Part shown: positions 9,824-18,827 of the stretch, in pieces
Numbering within the stretch: the stretch's first letter is position 1
How the letters are laid out: each line of letters begins with the position of its first letter
Assembly (NCBI RefSeq): GCF_003820355.1
Contig: NZ_RPOK01000005.1
Span: 124,001-188,000 of the forward strand
From: Paralteromonas sediminis
Lineage (GTDB): Bacteria > Pseudomonadota > Gammaproteobacteria > Enterobacterales > Alteromonadaceae
DNA: 64,000 nt
Reading direction: 5' to 3'
Position numbers and translations under genes: made by a program
The notes under the pieces: generated by a model
What the model saw: only the letters and a program-made list of their open reading frames with translations
Told to the model about the DNA's origin: nothing
The model's database searches: none

Positions 9824-11573
9824 CAGGGACCTCTTCCAAAGTGAGTCCCTGTGCAGGCGTTTCAGATACTTCCTGCGGTGTTTCAGCAACGGTTTCTACC
9901 AAACGGAGTACTTCATCAACCGTAGTAAGTCCCATTTTCGCATAGGTATAAGCCACATGTGATAAAGGCTTATAGTTAGGACTTTCCTCAGCAGCCTCGG
10001 TAAAAGCGACAGTATCATTGGCTTTTAACGCTTTCATCATGGTGTCGGTCATTTCAAGCAACTCAAATACACCAATTCGCCCACGATAGCCGGTTTGATT
10101 GCATTTTTGACAACCCGTACCTCGTTTGAACTTAACCTGTTCAACACCCTCTTCAATATTACTGAGCCAAAACAACTCTTGCGAGGTGGGCGTGTAAGCC
10201 ACTTCACAATTGGTACACAAACGTCGCACCAGTCGCTGGGCGACGATCCCTCGTAATGAGGTTGCTACTAAATACCCAGGTGCCCCCATGTCTAGCAGAC
10301 GGGTTGCGCTGCTAATAGCATCATTGGTATGTAACGTTGATAACACCAAGTGACCAGTTAGCGCACCACGCAGCCCTATTTCAACCGTTTCCTGATCACG
10401 CATCTCACCCACCATAATAATGTCAGGATCTTGTCGAAGCGTGGTTCTCAGAATATTGGAGAAAGTTAAGTCTATTTTTGTATTCACCTGAACCTGATTA
10501 ATGCGTGGCAGGCGATATTCTACCGGGTCCTCAACAGTGATGATTTTCCGTTCTGGCGTATTCAGCTCGCTAAGCGCACCGTAAAGGGTGGTTGTTTTAC
10601 CCGACCCCGTAGGCCCAGTTACCAAGAGCATGCCATGAGGACGCTGCAGTAGCGTTCTGAACCGCGCCAGCATGTCGTTGGGCATACCAGTTTGATTGAG
10701 TGTTAGCACACCCGCAGACTGGTCCAGAAGACGCATTACGACGGCTTCACCTGCCTGCACAGGCATAGTGGAAAGGCGCACGTCGATGCGGTGGCCTTTC
10801 ACACGTACCTGTGTGCGCCCGTCTTGAGGTAAGCGCTTTTCAGAAATATCTAATCCGGCCATCAACTTTAGCCTAAGCACCAGTGCCGCAGCGATGTTCT
10901 GCTCAGGAATGACAGTCTCCTGAAGCACTCCGTCTATTCGCTGACGAATGCGCAACTTACCTTCATCCGGTTCTATGTGAATGTCTGATGCCTTTGCCTG
11001 CACCGCATCTTCAAATATAGATTGTAGAAGCCTGGCGACCGCCGTGTCTGACTCGTCCTGCAGACTTTGTGTCAGATCAAATTCTTGTTCATCGCGATAC
11101 TCATCGGCTAGCTCCTGGGCGAATGAGGCGATTTCTTCTGTCTTACGGTAAAGCGTGTCATAGGCGCCGAATAGTTGCTCCTCGCTAACTACTGCAAGTT
11201 CTAACTTTTTCGGCAATAAATCTGTCAGGCTGTCCACCGCATTTAGATCGGCTGGGTCACTCATCCCAACTAATAAACTGTCGCCTTTGTCCTCTAGTAC
11301 TAAAGCGCGATACCGTCGTGCCTGCATTTCAGGCAAGAGCTTCACTGCGTTTGGGTCGATGCGGAAATCATCAATATTAATCAGTGGTACATTTAAGTGC
11401 GACGCCAATATTGTGAGTAGCTGCACTTCACTCACCAACTCCATAGCAACCAGCGTCGCCCCGAGCTTGCGGCCAGTTTGGCGCTGTTCAGCGAGCGCAT
11501 TACCCAGTTGCTCGTCTGTTATCGCACCTTCTTGTACCAGTAGGTCTCCCAATCTGACCTTTTGCTTCACCAT
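9810..11573 (-). CDS. mshE: MshE, c-di-GMP-regulated extension ATPase (GspE/PilB family)
   Basis: MshE is the hexameric ATPase that powers MSHA pilus extension. Residues 7-30 match the 24-residue MshEN motif that binds c-di-GMP (R7, L8, G9, Gly16, and L/Q at the end), and a second copy begins at about residue 36 (KLGATL). The N1 and N2 domains lead to a GspE core with Walker A GPTGSGKT (320-327), an Asp box, a Walker B ending in VGEMRD, and a zinc-binding pair of CxxC motifs (LCTNC and CQKC). All catalytic features are intact. c-di-GMP control is known for the V. cholerae protein; here it is inferred from the intact motif. Two c-di-GMP enzymes occur elsewhere in the window. Confidence 0.95.
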   Translation of the reverse strand: MVKQKVRLGDLLVQEGAITDEQLGNALAEQRQTGRKLGATLVAMELVSEVQLLTILASHLNVPLINIDDFRIDPNAVKLLPEMQARRYRALVLEDKGDSLLVGMSDPADLNAVDSLTDLLPKKLELAVVSEEQLFGAYDTLYRKTEEIASFAQELADEYRDEQEFDLTQSLQDESDTAVARLLQSIFEDAVQAKASDIHIEPDEGKLRIRQRIDGVLQETVIPEQNIAAALVLRLKLMAGLDISEKRLPQDGRTQVRVKGHRIDVRLSTMPVQAGEAVVMRLLDQSAGVLTLNQTGMPNDMLARFRTLLQRPHGMLLVTGPTGSGKTTTLYGALSELNTPERKIITVEDPVEYRLPRINQVQVNTKIDLTFSNILRTTLRQDPDIIMVGEMRDQETVEIGLRGALTGHLVLSTLHTNDAISSATRLLDMGAPGYLVATSLRGIVAQRLVRRLCTNCEVAYTPTSQELFWLSNIEEGVEQVKFKRGTGCQKCNQTGYRGRIGVFELLEMTDTMMKALKANDTVAFTEAAEESPNYKPLSHVAYTYAKMGLTTVDEVLRLVETVAETPQEVSETPAQGLTLEEVPDGEI

Positions 11574-11576
11574 GGC

Positions 11577-12635
11577 CTATTCCAACTCCCCAACCTGCGT
11601 TGATAGCACTTGTAGCTGCTGCTCTGCATACGCCTGAATTTCTACTTTGTTTCCCGCCAATGCTACAACCTGACGATAAGCAGACACCGCCGTGGCAATA
11701 TTGCCCATCCTCTCACTCACCACGGCCAGTCCCAACCAAGCCTTAAGATCGGTCTTGTTCAGACTGGTCAGCAGTTGATAGTCGCGTTGCGCAATCTCAT
11801 ATTGCGCCGTTTCTCTGGCCAAGGCCGCACGATAGTGCAGCACTTCAGGGCTCTGACTATCAAAATTAAGTGCCGTAAGTGCTTTACTGATATTTCCTGT
11901 ACGCTTGTACAACCTAGCTTGCATCATGCGAATGCTGGGATCAGCTAGGGCCCTTTCACGAGCCAAATTAAGAACGTTTTCAGCCTGAATAAACTGCCCG
12001 TTAGCAAACGCTATCGCGGCGAGCTTTTTTAACGGATCAACGTTATTGGGTTCAGCTTCGATCCAGCTTTTTAACAAAGCCTGCGCTTTAGCGTGTTCAT
12101 TCTTTGCCATAGCATCTGCGACTAAGACCCGGTACTCTGGCGGGGTTACGGTGCGCTGCGATTGAGAAACAGAAAAGCGGGGCGTTTCAGCAACAGGTAC
12201 CAGAGCGGTTTCAACAACAGGCGCCGATTGACCGCGATCCTCTTCTTCATCAGTAGTCACCGATGGCTTAGGCTGCTCAGGCAGCGTATTTTGTATCTCA
12301 TCTCTCACGTCGCTCTCGCCTACCGGCTCCTCTGGTAGTGGTACAACATTAGAAGCCGATACTTCTGAAGACGCAGAAACGTCAGCTGGCTGTGTCTCGA
12401 CTGCGTCTGTTGCCGTCTGAGTATCATGAGGCTGACTATTAAGAGGTAAGGGCCTTTCGGATTCTTCGGGATAAAAGAGAACGGTAGCCACTGCCGCCAC
12501 AGTCAGGAGCAATAAGCCAATGCCTAATAATGGCTGCAGACGTTTGTTTTTCGCGGGAGGCTGGTAGCTGGCATGACTTTGCGCAGTCGCTTCGCGCTTT
12601 TCCAAGTCATTAAGCATCTGATTGACAACACTCAT
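11577..12635 (-). CDS. mshN: MshN, TPR protein of the MSHA machine
   Basis: MshN is a bitopic inner-membrane protein with a periplasmic TPR domain. The N-terminus MSVVNQMLNDLEKREA precedes a membrane helix (about residues 34-52), then a long acidic, Pro/Ser/Thr/Val-rich linker (about 55-165), then several TPR-like helical repeats up to residue 352. The ATG at 12635 overlaps the mshM stop by ATGA and gives the conserved SVVNQML start; an in-frame start 18 bases upstream is less likely. The linker and TPRs probably bridge the platform to MshL across the periplasm. mshE starts 3 bases after its stop. Confidence 0.9.
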   Translation of the reverse strand: MSVVNQMLNDLEKREATAQSHASYQPPAKNKRLQPLLGIGLLLLTVAAVATVLFYPEESERPLPLNSQPHDTQTATDAVETQPADVSASSEVSASNVVPLPEEPVGESDVRDEIQNTLPEQPKPSVTTDEEEDRGQSAPVVETALVPVAETPRFSVSQSQRTVTPPEYRVLVADAMAKNEHAKAQALLKSWIEAEPNNVDPLKKLAAIAFANGQFIQAENVLNLARERALADPSIRMMQARLYKRTGNISKALTALNFDSQSPEVLHYRAALARETAQYEIAQRDYQLLTSLNKTDLKAWLGLAVVSERMGNIATAVSAYRQVVALAGNKVEIQAYAEQQLQVLSTQVGELE

Positions 12636-13537
12636 AGTCTGCCCATCCACCAATAACCGGCTAAGATCAACAAAAACACAATCGCTATGCCTGTAAATAC
12701 GTTGAGAGAAGCAAAAGGATACACGGGCCTGGCCGCTTCAGTGTCTTTGATTGCTGCAATGACATGGTCAGGTTCTACACGCTGCTTTCCCTCGCCATAG
12801 GCGAGCATAAGCGCTTTATGGCAAAGCACATTGACTATTCTCGGTGTGCCACCGCTCGACCTAAACAACAGAGAGCAGCAATCACGGCTGAACATTTCTG
12901 TGCCGGTAAAGCCGGCTATTTTGAGTCTGTGATGAACGTACTGATACAACTGATCGGCATCCATCAATGTCAGCGCATAACTAAAGGTGATTCTCTGACG
13001 GAGCTGTCTAAGCTGCTGCAAATCTAGCTTCTCGTCGAGTTCAGGCTGACCAAACAACACAACCTGCAAAAGCTTGCGAGACTCAGTTTCAAGATTGGTC
13101 ATCAGCCTCAGTGCTTCTATGCTCTCTACGGGGAGTGCCTGAGCTTCATCAATTAAAAGCACAGCACTTTGATGTTGCTGATTAATTTCAATTAGGCGTT
13201 GCTGAATTTGCTCGGTAAACTGCTGCTGATCGCAGTCAAGCGCCAATTCAACGCCCAGTTCGTGCGCTACAGCCCTGCGCAGCTCAGCCGGCGATAACAA
13301 AGGGTTAGGAATGTAAGCGGTGGCAAAATGAGCAGGTAACTCATTTAACAGCTTACGACAAAGCAGGGTCTTTCCCGTTCCCACTTCGCCTGTCACCTTA
13401 ATAAATCCCTCTCCAGTTTTTAAGGCTGTAGTAAGTACTTGCAACGCTTCATTATGGCTGGGCAACCCAAAGAAATAGCTCGTATTGGGCGTGAGCGTAA
13501 ACGGGAGCTCGCTGATGCCAAAATGATAAAGATACAT
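12632..13537 (-). CDS. mshM: MshM, ExeA/GspA-like AAA ATPase
   Basis: MshM is an AAA ATPase with a C-terminal membrane anchor. It begins MYLYHFGISELPFTLTPN, the standard opening of ExeA-type proteins. Walker A is GEVGTGKT (about 51-58) and Walker B is VLLIDEAQ (about 125-132), followed by sensor residues in LVFGQPEL-like and RQRITF motifs. A single membrane helix closes the protein (VFTGIAIVFLLILAGYWW). ExeA/GspA relatives help place or open the secretin in the wall, so it probably works with MshL, whose gene ends 4 bases upstream. Confidence 0.92.
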   Translation of the reverse strand: MYLYHFGISELPFTLTPNTSYFFGLPSHNEALQVLTTALKTGEGFIKVTGEVGTGKTLLCRKLLNELPAHFATAYIPNPLLSPAELRRAVAHELGVELALDCDQQQFTEQIQQRLIEINQQHQSAVLLIDEAQALPVESIEALRLMTNLETESRKLLQVVLFGQPELDEKLDLQQLRQLRQRITFSYALTLMDADQLYQYVHHRLKIAGFTGTEMFSRDCCSLLFRSSGGTPRIVNVLCHKALMLAYGEGKQRVEPDHVIAAIKDTEAARPVYPFASLNVFTGIAIVFLLILAGYWWMGRL

Positions 13538-13541
13538 ACGC

Positions 13542-15206
13542 TTATTCTATATAAAGCCAATCAGCCATTTTGGCTTGAGACGCTTTAATTTGCGAAGACC
13601 AGGTATTCGGTCCTACTACTGTTGGCTTGAGTAAAATAATCAGTTCCTTTTTCACCTCTTGCTTTCGGCGGCTTGTAAATAGTTCACCTAACAGAGGAAT
13701 ATCGCCCAGTAATGGTGTTTTTGATGTACCGTCCGAAACGGTTGTTTGCATCAAACCACCAATGACCACTATCTCACCGGAAAGCGCCCGAATTACAGTA
13801 TCAGACTCACGAATGGTACTTTGCGCTAACGGCAACACAATGCGCTCTTGGTTTAGCGTGACAACCTTTTCTTGCTCTTGTGTTTCGATTACTGAAGGAT
13901 GTACGTGCAGCAATACCGAACCATTTTCATCAATTTGTGGCGTCACATCCAAAGCGATACCGCTAAAGAACGGAGTGAGCTCAATATCAGGCACCACTGA
14001 CGTTGTGGTTGATGTAATGGTATTTTGCGAGGAAATGTCGGTGACAAAATATTCGTCATCACCGACTTTAATTACCGCTTTTTGATTATTTGTGGCGGTA
14101 ACTCGGGGACTAGACAACACCTGGACATTACCTTGGGTAGAGAGAAGGGATAGTACGCCGGAAAAGTCCTGATTAAGGAAAGACAAGCTGGTTACACCAC
14201 CTAATGCCGCGGACAGCTCATTGCCTACTGACCCTGCGCTGGTAGAAAAGCGAAAGTCTGTACTGCCTGAGTTGGCAATAACTTGGTTCCAGTTTATGCC
14301 CTGCTGAAATTCGTCGCTCAGGGTGACTTCCAAAATTCTTGCCTCAAGAATCACCTGACGCTGAAGACTTTCTTCAGAGACCTGCAAAAAATGTTTAATT
14401 GCCCTTATTTCGTCAGGCATCGCCCGAACGGTAACCAGACCAGCCTGAGGCGTGACAAAAACTACACGCCCCTCTTCGTTACCAATCATACTTTGCAGGC
14501 TAGACTGCAAATCTTTCCAAAAGTTGGTCTCTGTTCGTGTAGTGATGGCCACACCATTGTTAGCATTATTTTGGCCACCGCCTAAATTATTACTGTTGGC
14601 AGAGTTTCCAGAAAAACTGCTAACCGGACTGTTGCCATTATTATTGTTATTGCCATCGGCTTGAGAAACGCCACCGGAAATAATACTGGTTTGTGTACTG
14701 CCGTCGCGACTCATTAGTAAGTAGTCAACAGAGAAGGTTTCGGTGCGCATAACAGCAGGCCGAACTTGAAATACGGTGCCACGTTGCTCCACATCCAAAT
14801 TGTAGAGTTCTGCAACGAGATTAATGATATCGGGCAAGGGTACTTGTTTGAGCGAGAGTGTGATGTCGCCTGTAACATCCGGATGCATAGCCACACTGTA
14901 AGGAGTGTCGGCAACCAATCCAGCAAAGAATGCGCGCATGTCTACATTTTGCGCTTCAATATCATATTTCTCTACACCAAACAGTGAGGACTCGGAATTA
15001 TCCGCATCGGCTGAAAGCAGTGCATCTACTGCCGAAGGCAGTGCTTGGGGCTGACGTTGTTGCTGCTTTTTTTCCGTAGCAACTTGTTCGTTAAACTGCT
15101 CTTGCAATGACCGTTCGACATGACTTTCGGGCACACTTTGACAACCCGCCAGTATTGCTGTGGCTAACATTAGGATAAGTGAAGCGCTTACTTTTTGCAT
15201 ATTCAT
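13542..15206 (-). CDS. mshL: MshL, outer-membrane secretin lipoprotein
   Basis: MshL forms the outer-membrane channel through which the pilus passes. The N-terminus has a lipoprotein signal with lipobox LAGC (Cys about residue 22). A small N0/STN-like domain (about 78-155) follows, then an Asn/Gly/Ser-rich linker (about 178-228), a secretin N1-type domain and the C-terminal secretin domain with the VPLLGDIP-like signature (TPLLGDIPLLGELF). The asparagine-rich linker is low complexity. The ATG at 15206 follows the mshK stop by one base; a second in-frame Met two codons later is equally possible. Confidence 0.94.
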   Translation of the reverse strand: MNMQKVSASLILMLATAILAGCQSVPESHVERSLQEQFNEQVATEKKQQQRQPQALPSAVDALLSADADNSESSLFGVEKYDIEAQNVDMRAFFAGLVADTPYSVAMHPDVTGDITLSLKQVPLPDIINLVAELYNLDVEQRGTVFQVRPAVMRTETFSVDYLLMSRDGSTQTSIISGGVSQADGNNNNNGNSPVSSFSGNSANSNNLGGGQNNANNGVAITTRTETNFWKDLQSSLQSMIGNEEGRVVFVTPQAGLVTVRAMPDEIRAIKHFLQVSEESLQRQVILEARILEVTLSDEFQQGINWNQVIANSGSTDFRFSTSAGSVGNELSAALGGVTSLSFLNQDFSGVLSLLSTQGNVQVLSSPRVTATNNQKAVIKVGDDEYFVTDISSQNTITSTTTSVVPDIELTPFFSGIALDVTPQIDENGSVLLHVHPSVIETQEQEKVVTLNQERIVLPLAQSTIRESDTVIRALSGEIVVIGGLMQTTVSDGTSKTPLLGDIPLLGELFTSRRKQEVKKELIILLKPTVVGPNTWSSQIKASQAKMADWLYIE

Positions 15207-15207
15207 T

Positions 15208-15549
15208 CTATTTTAGTTGTCGCTTTTTTGTAAAGGTTGCACTGGAAAGTGTCAGTGTCTCTCTTTTCCACATGCCATTGATTGCATATTCAACGTCCAC
15301 CTGATGGCGTGATATAGCATGAACGCGTAACGTGTCTGAGGCAAAGGATTCAGTGGTCAATATACCGTCTATTACCGCAATTAAGATGTCTCGCTTACTA
15401 ATGATCGCTTCCAGAACAGGCTTTTCAGGCTGCTTTGCGTTCTGTTCTTGCGTCTTTACCACCGCATTCGCCGCAGGCTTAGTCGGGTCTGCGCCGACAT
15501 CAAGGGACACCCACAGCAGGCAACAAAAAATGGCTAACCTTCTAGACAC
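15208..15549 (-). CDS. mshK: MshK, periplasmic MSHA biogenesis protein
   Basis: This small exported protein (113 residues) lies just before the secretin gene, like PilP in type IV pilus loci. From the GTG at 15549 the product starts MSRRLAIFCCLLWVSLDVGA, a good signal peptide, followed by DPTKP, which is also seen near the N-terminus of mature PilP-like proteins. The start choice rests on AAGGAG 7 bases before this GTG; a longer ATG frame (15588) would put extra residues before the signal peptide. It overlaps the mshJ end by 8 bases. The role is likely to link the MshI/MshJ platform to MshL. Confidence 0.8.
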   Translation of the reverse strand: MSRRLAIFCCLLWVSLDVGADPTKPAANAVVKTQEQNAKQPEKPVLEAIISKRDILIAVIDGILTTESFASDTLRVHAISRHQVDVEYAINGMWKRETLTLSSATFTKKRQLK

Positions 15550-16189
15550 GCAGAAGCTCCTTCTCGGCACTGAGCGTATAAAATTCAATCATGAGTGTAG
15601 CCTCTGGGTAAGCGTCCACATCATATTGCATAGTTCGCCAATAAACCTGCCACTGTGTAGCTTCCAGTTCGGCAAGAAAAGACTGAATTTGAGCAAAGCT
15701 CCCTGTGAAAGTTAATTGAATGCCATGCTGATACAAAGCGATGTCCTTCATATCAGGTTTATCGGCAAAAATATTGACCGGCTGAATAGATTGCATCGAT
15801 TCCAAAGACAAGGCACCTGATAATGATAGTACTTCATTCATCAACGATGGCATGGCCTGTGGAGAAATCAACTCTGACAATTCATCAGCAAATTGCTGCT
15901 CCAAACTACTCATTCGTTGTTTTAGTTGTGCTAACTGTGCATTGTATTCAGCGTTGGGGTCGACTTGCAGCGCTTCCTGATAGATTTTAAGTTGCATTTC
16001 TAACGATTTGATTTGCGTTTGATTAGCGCTTATTTGTGTTTTCAGTTTGGTGTTATCTTTCATTAACGGTTCAATGCCGTAGGTAAAGCCCACCATGATG
16101 GTAATAACAATACCCACAAGCAGTGCCAGCCACTTTTCTCGTCCACTAAGGGCATCAAACTTGTCACTGTATGTGTCCCACGCCTGCAT
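15542..16189 (-). CDS. mshJ: MshJ, PilO/GspM-like platform protein
   Basis: MshJ is a bitopic inner-membrane protein of 215 residues. It has a short cytoplasmic start, a membrane helix (about residues 21-40), a periplasmic coiled coil (about 45-110, rich in L, K and Q) and a ferredoxin-like C-terminal domain, the layout of PilO. It pairs with the PilN-like product of the preceding gene. Its start codon shares a base with the stop of that gene (TAATG), showing tight coupling. Confidence 0.9.
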   Translation of the reverse strand: MQAWDTYSDKFDALSGREKWLALLVGIVITIMVGFTYGIEPLMKDNTKLKTQISANQTQIKSLEMQLKIYQEALQVDPNAEYNAQLAQLKQRMSSLEQQFADELSELISPQAMPSLMNEVLSLSGALSLESMQSIQPVNIFADKPDMKDIALYQHGIQLTFTGSFAQIQSFLAELEATQWQVYWRTMQYDVDAYPEATLMIEFYTLSAEKELLRV

Positions 16190-16797
16190 TATGGTTTGCT
16201 TCCTAAGTTTGCCTGCTCTGACAGTTGGGTATTCAACTCAAACGAGATCGCCGTTTCGTCCCTCTTCATGCGCGCTTGGTCGAAGGCCAAACCTTTGAAT
16301 GAATCCGTGCGACTCAAATTGGCCAGCCATTTAGGCATGGCATCAGGCGTGCTGCCATATCCTGCGAGTTTAACCTGACCGTCTTGCAAGTGAATACGTG
16401 TTAACCACACATTAGCGGTATCCGCTTGTTCAAGATCACTGAGGACCAATGAAAAACGATTCTGCTTGCCTAGTTCTCTATTAGACAACTCCTGCAACAG
16501 TTTTTGGCGCTGAGAAATAGCTACCTTCTGTTGTTCAATACTTGCAACCAGTGCCGGACTAGGTTTCTGACTATCCAATTGACCTTTTAACACATCTACT
16601 TGTCTTTGAAGATCAGAAAGCAAACCAGCAACCTGACGATTTTCATCGTTCAATGTTGCCTGGCGCCAAGACAGCCCAATGAAAAGAGAAACGACAATCA
16701 CCAAAACCATGACATTTGCAAACACTGAGCTGTTCAAAGACAGTAACGTCAGCGTTGGGCGATATTTTTGCTGATATAAATTTACCCGAGTCTTCAT
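16189..16797 (-). CDS. PilN-like MSHA platform protein
   Basis: This 202-residue bitopic protein starts MKTRVNLYQQKYRP. The NLY motif near the N-terminus is the PilN signature that docks on the PilM-like partner (here MshI). A membrane helix (about residues 27-45) leads to a coiled coil (about 55-105) and a small C-terminal alpha/beta domain. It overlaps mshI by ATGA and mshJ by TAATG. Some annotations call this gene a second mshI; I leave the symbol empty because naming varies. Confidence 0.88.
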   Translation of the reverse strand: MKTRVNLYQQKYRPTLTLLSLNSSVFANVMVLVIVVSLFIGLSWRQATLNDENRQVAGLLSDLQRQVDVLKGQLDSQKPSPALVASIEQQKVAISQRQKLLQELSNRELGKQNRFSLVLSDLEQADTANVWLTRIHLQDGQVKLAGYGSTPDAMPKWLANLSRTDSFKGLAFDQARMKRDETAISFELNTQLSEQANLGSKP

Positions 16798-17729
16798 GCC
16801 GTCTGACCCTGACTAACCTGCTGAAGTGCAGCACCCAACGCAGTGTAACTCAAGCGCAATTCATTGAGCTGTTCTGGAATGGTCACGCCAGTGCGCATAA
16901 TCTCGATTTGCGCGGGTACGGCCTGCTGCACTTGCTCTACCAAGGTGTCCAAATACTGAGAGTCCATTTTTATTCTAATGTGGCTTATGGGCGCTTGCCT
17001 TAGCTGACTTTCAAAGTAATCCATGGAACGCTGAATTTGCACACAGAGTGAATCAGCAATGCCCATGCGCAGTTCCTCTGCTGAAAAGCTACTTAGGTTT
17101 TCAAAGCCTTTCAATCGCCTTGAAAAATAAAGTTCGCCATTTTTAACAATATTCAGGCAAACCTCGTCGCCGGCTTCTTGAATCAAAGTAAGAACAGGCA
17201 ATTCTGTTCCAACTGGAAGGTTACACGTGACAACCTCTTCCACCGAAATTGATTGCAACTGCAAATTGGCGCCATAGCAGGCCTCTGCAGCTTCTACCAC
17301 TGCCGTTTCATTGACCGCCACTATATTGATTTTGTTATTGCCAGCCAAAGGCACGGGTAAGTCAAAATAATCGTATGCGCGTGCTTCACCACTTCCCAAA
17401 ATTTCTTCTACGGCCCATTTCAAAGCGCCGTCCATTTCATCTTCTTCGACAGCCGGACGATCAACCTGCACTTGCTGATACCAAGCAACAGAGAAGGCGA
17501 TATGCGTGTTAGCCCCAGACAACCCGTGAGACTCCACCCACTTTTTGAGTTGGACAGGCCAGTTTTGCAGACTCACAACAGATTCATGAACCAAAGCAAG
17601 TTCATTGGATTTGCGCTTTTGCAATGCGCAAAACGTCACCGCGTCTTCGTCGATAGCGATTCCAATGGTGAAGCTATCTGACTTCGCTTTCAGCTTGTTT
17701 CGTATTAACGCTCGCCAACCGATCCGCAT
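16794..17729 (-). CDS. mshI: MshI, PilM-like actin-fold protein
   Basis: MshI is the cytoplasmic PilM-like component that binds the N-terminus of the PilN-like protein. The 311-residue product has an actin-like fold opening (SFTIGIAIDEDAVTFCALQ), with no membrane segment or signal peptide. It is the first gene of the locus. In Vibrio the csrD-like gene mshH lies next to it; here a pirin gene and ssb occupy that side. The roughly 100 bases upstream (17730-17833) must hold the operon promoter, but I cannot define hexamers with confidence. Confidence 0.87.
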   Translation of the reverse strand: MRIGWRALIRNKLKAKSDSFTIGIAIDEDAVTFCALQKRKSNELALVHESVVSLQNWPVQLKKWVESHGLSGANTHIAFSVAWYQQVQVDRPAVEEDEMDGALKWAVEEILGSGEARAYDYFDLPVPLAGNNKINIVAVNETAVVEAAEACYGANLQLQSISVEEVVTCNLPVGTELPVLTLIQEAGDEVCLNIVKNGELYFSRRLKGFENLSSFSAEELRMGIADSLCVQIQRSMDYFESQLRQAPISHIRIKMDSQYLDTLVEQVQQAVPAQIEIMRTGVTIPEQLNELRLSYTALGAALQQVSQGQTA

Positions 17730-17833
17730 GATAACAGGGCCAAAATTAATGTTGTTTTTATTCTGTTTCCATTAGAGCAGAGTTTAATAAAAAGTACCAT
17801 ACTCGCATCCCAGCCTCATTCGCTAAACGTTTG

Positions 17834-18685
17834 TTAAGGCAAGGGAATAAACTCATTGTCATCACCGGGAATACGTGGAAACTGGCCCGCTCGCCAGCGC
17901 GCTTCTGCCTCCTCGATTTTATCCTCTGTATAAGCGAGAAAATTCCAGCGTAAAATCGGTGCTTTTTGCAGCTTCAATCCACCAAGCAAAAAATAGCGGC
18001 TGTTCTGTAATGTAGTGATATGGCTTTCGTCTTCCAAAAGAACGAACTGCCCAGCATCAAACGTTTCCTCACCAATTTGCACACTTCCCGATATAACATA
18101 ACAGGCCGTTTCTGAGCATCCGCATGGTCTTTCCACACTAGCTCCTGACTCAGTGATAACGTCGAGATAAAACATAGGAGAATACGTTTTTACCGGTGAC
18201 GTATAATTGTACGCTTCGCCAGCAATCAAGCGCATTAACACCTTCTCACGATGAATATAGGGTAACTGCGCTCGGTTCAGATGGGTAAAACTGGGTTCCA
18301 TATCAACTTTTGATTCAGGTAACGCAACCCAACATTGCAATCCATTTAGCACATGATCTTTGCCACGGGTTTCTATTGTCTCGCGTTCAGAGTGAACGAT
18401 GCCTTTACCGGCTGTCATCCAGTTTACATCACCGGGAAAAATTTCTTGAATAGTACCCAGACTGTCTCGATGTAACATACTGCCTTCTAGCAAATAACTA
18501 ATTGTCGCTAAACCGATGTGAGGATGAGGCCTAACATTAATCCCGGTACCTGCAGGGAAATGCGCGGGCCCCATGTGATCAATAAAAACAAACGGGCCTA
18601 TCGCGCGTTTTTGCACACTGGGAATAATCCTCGAAACAGAAAACCCGCCTAAATCTTTTGCTTTTGATTTGATACGTTGAGCCAT
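17834..18685 (-). CDS. Pirin family protein
   Basis: This 283-residue bicupin belongs to the pirin family. The metal ligands of the N-terminal cupin are visible: two His in VRPHPHIGLAT and His plus Glu in GIVHSERE. The C-terminal cupin (after about residue 170) carries the pirin C-domain pattern up to RWNFL and IPGDDNEFIPLP. Pirins bind Fe or related metals; some have quercetin dioxygenase activity and others act as redox-sensing partners. The actual substrate is unknown. It is a separate gene between ssb and mshI. Confidence 0.88.
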   Translation of the reverse strand: MAQRIKSKAKDLGGFSVSRIIPSVQKRAIGPFVFIDHMGPAHFPAGTGINVRPHPHIGLATISYLLEGSMLHRDSLGTIQEIFPGDVNWMTAGKGIVHSERETIETRGKDHVLNGLQCWVALPESKVDMEPSFTHLNRAQLPYIHREKVLMRLIAGEAYNYTSPVKTYSPMFYLDVITESGASVERPCGCSETACYVISGSVQIGEETFDAGQFVLLEDESHITTLQNSRYFLLGGLKLQKAPILRWNFLAYTEDKIEEAEARWRAGQFPRIPGDDNEFIPLP

Positions 18686-18769
18686 ATTGCGTTCTCTCGA
18701 TTTACCGGTCGCTACTCTTTACGGTAGCACAGCACTTACAGATAACACGTGTTGATTTAAGATTTTTGT

Positions 18770-18802
18770 AAACAAAATAAAAAGCCGCTAGGCAGCGGCT
18801 TT
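18770..18802 (-). terminator. Rho-independent terminator of ssb
   Basis: A perfect 9-bp stem (AAAGCCGCT and AGCGGCTTT, 4-base loop) lies 26 bases after the ssb stop. Read on the minus strand it is followed by TTTATTTTG, an intrinsic terminator. Confidence 0.85.
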
Positions 18803-18827
18803 GACAAGAAAACGTGAACGACGTCGA

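Noticed and set aside
9824-9889. Longer MshG start (22 extra codons)
   Set aside because: The extension lies inside mshE, and the internal ATG has a good ribosome site and the family start.
13627-14085. 152-codon reading frame antisense to mshL
   Set aside because: Shadow of the secretin gene; composition is Ser/Cys/Thr-rich, typical of antisense frames.
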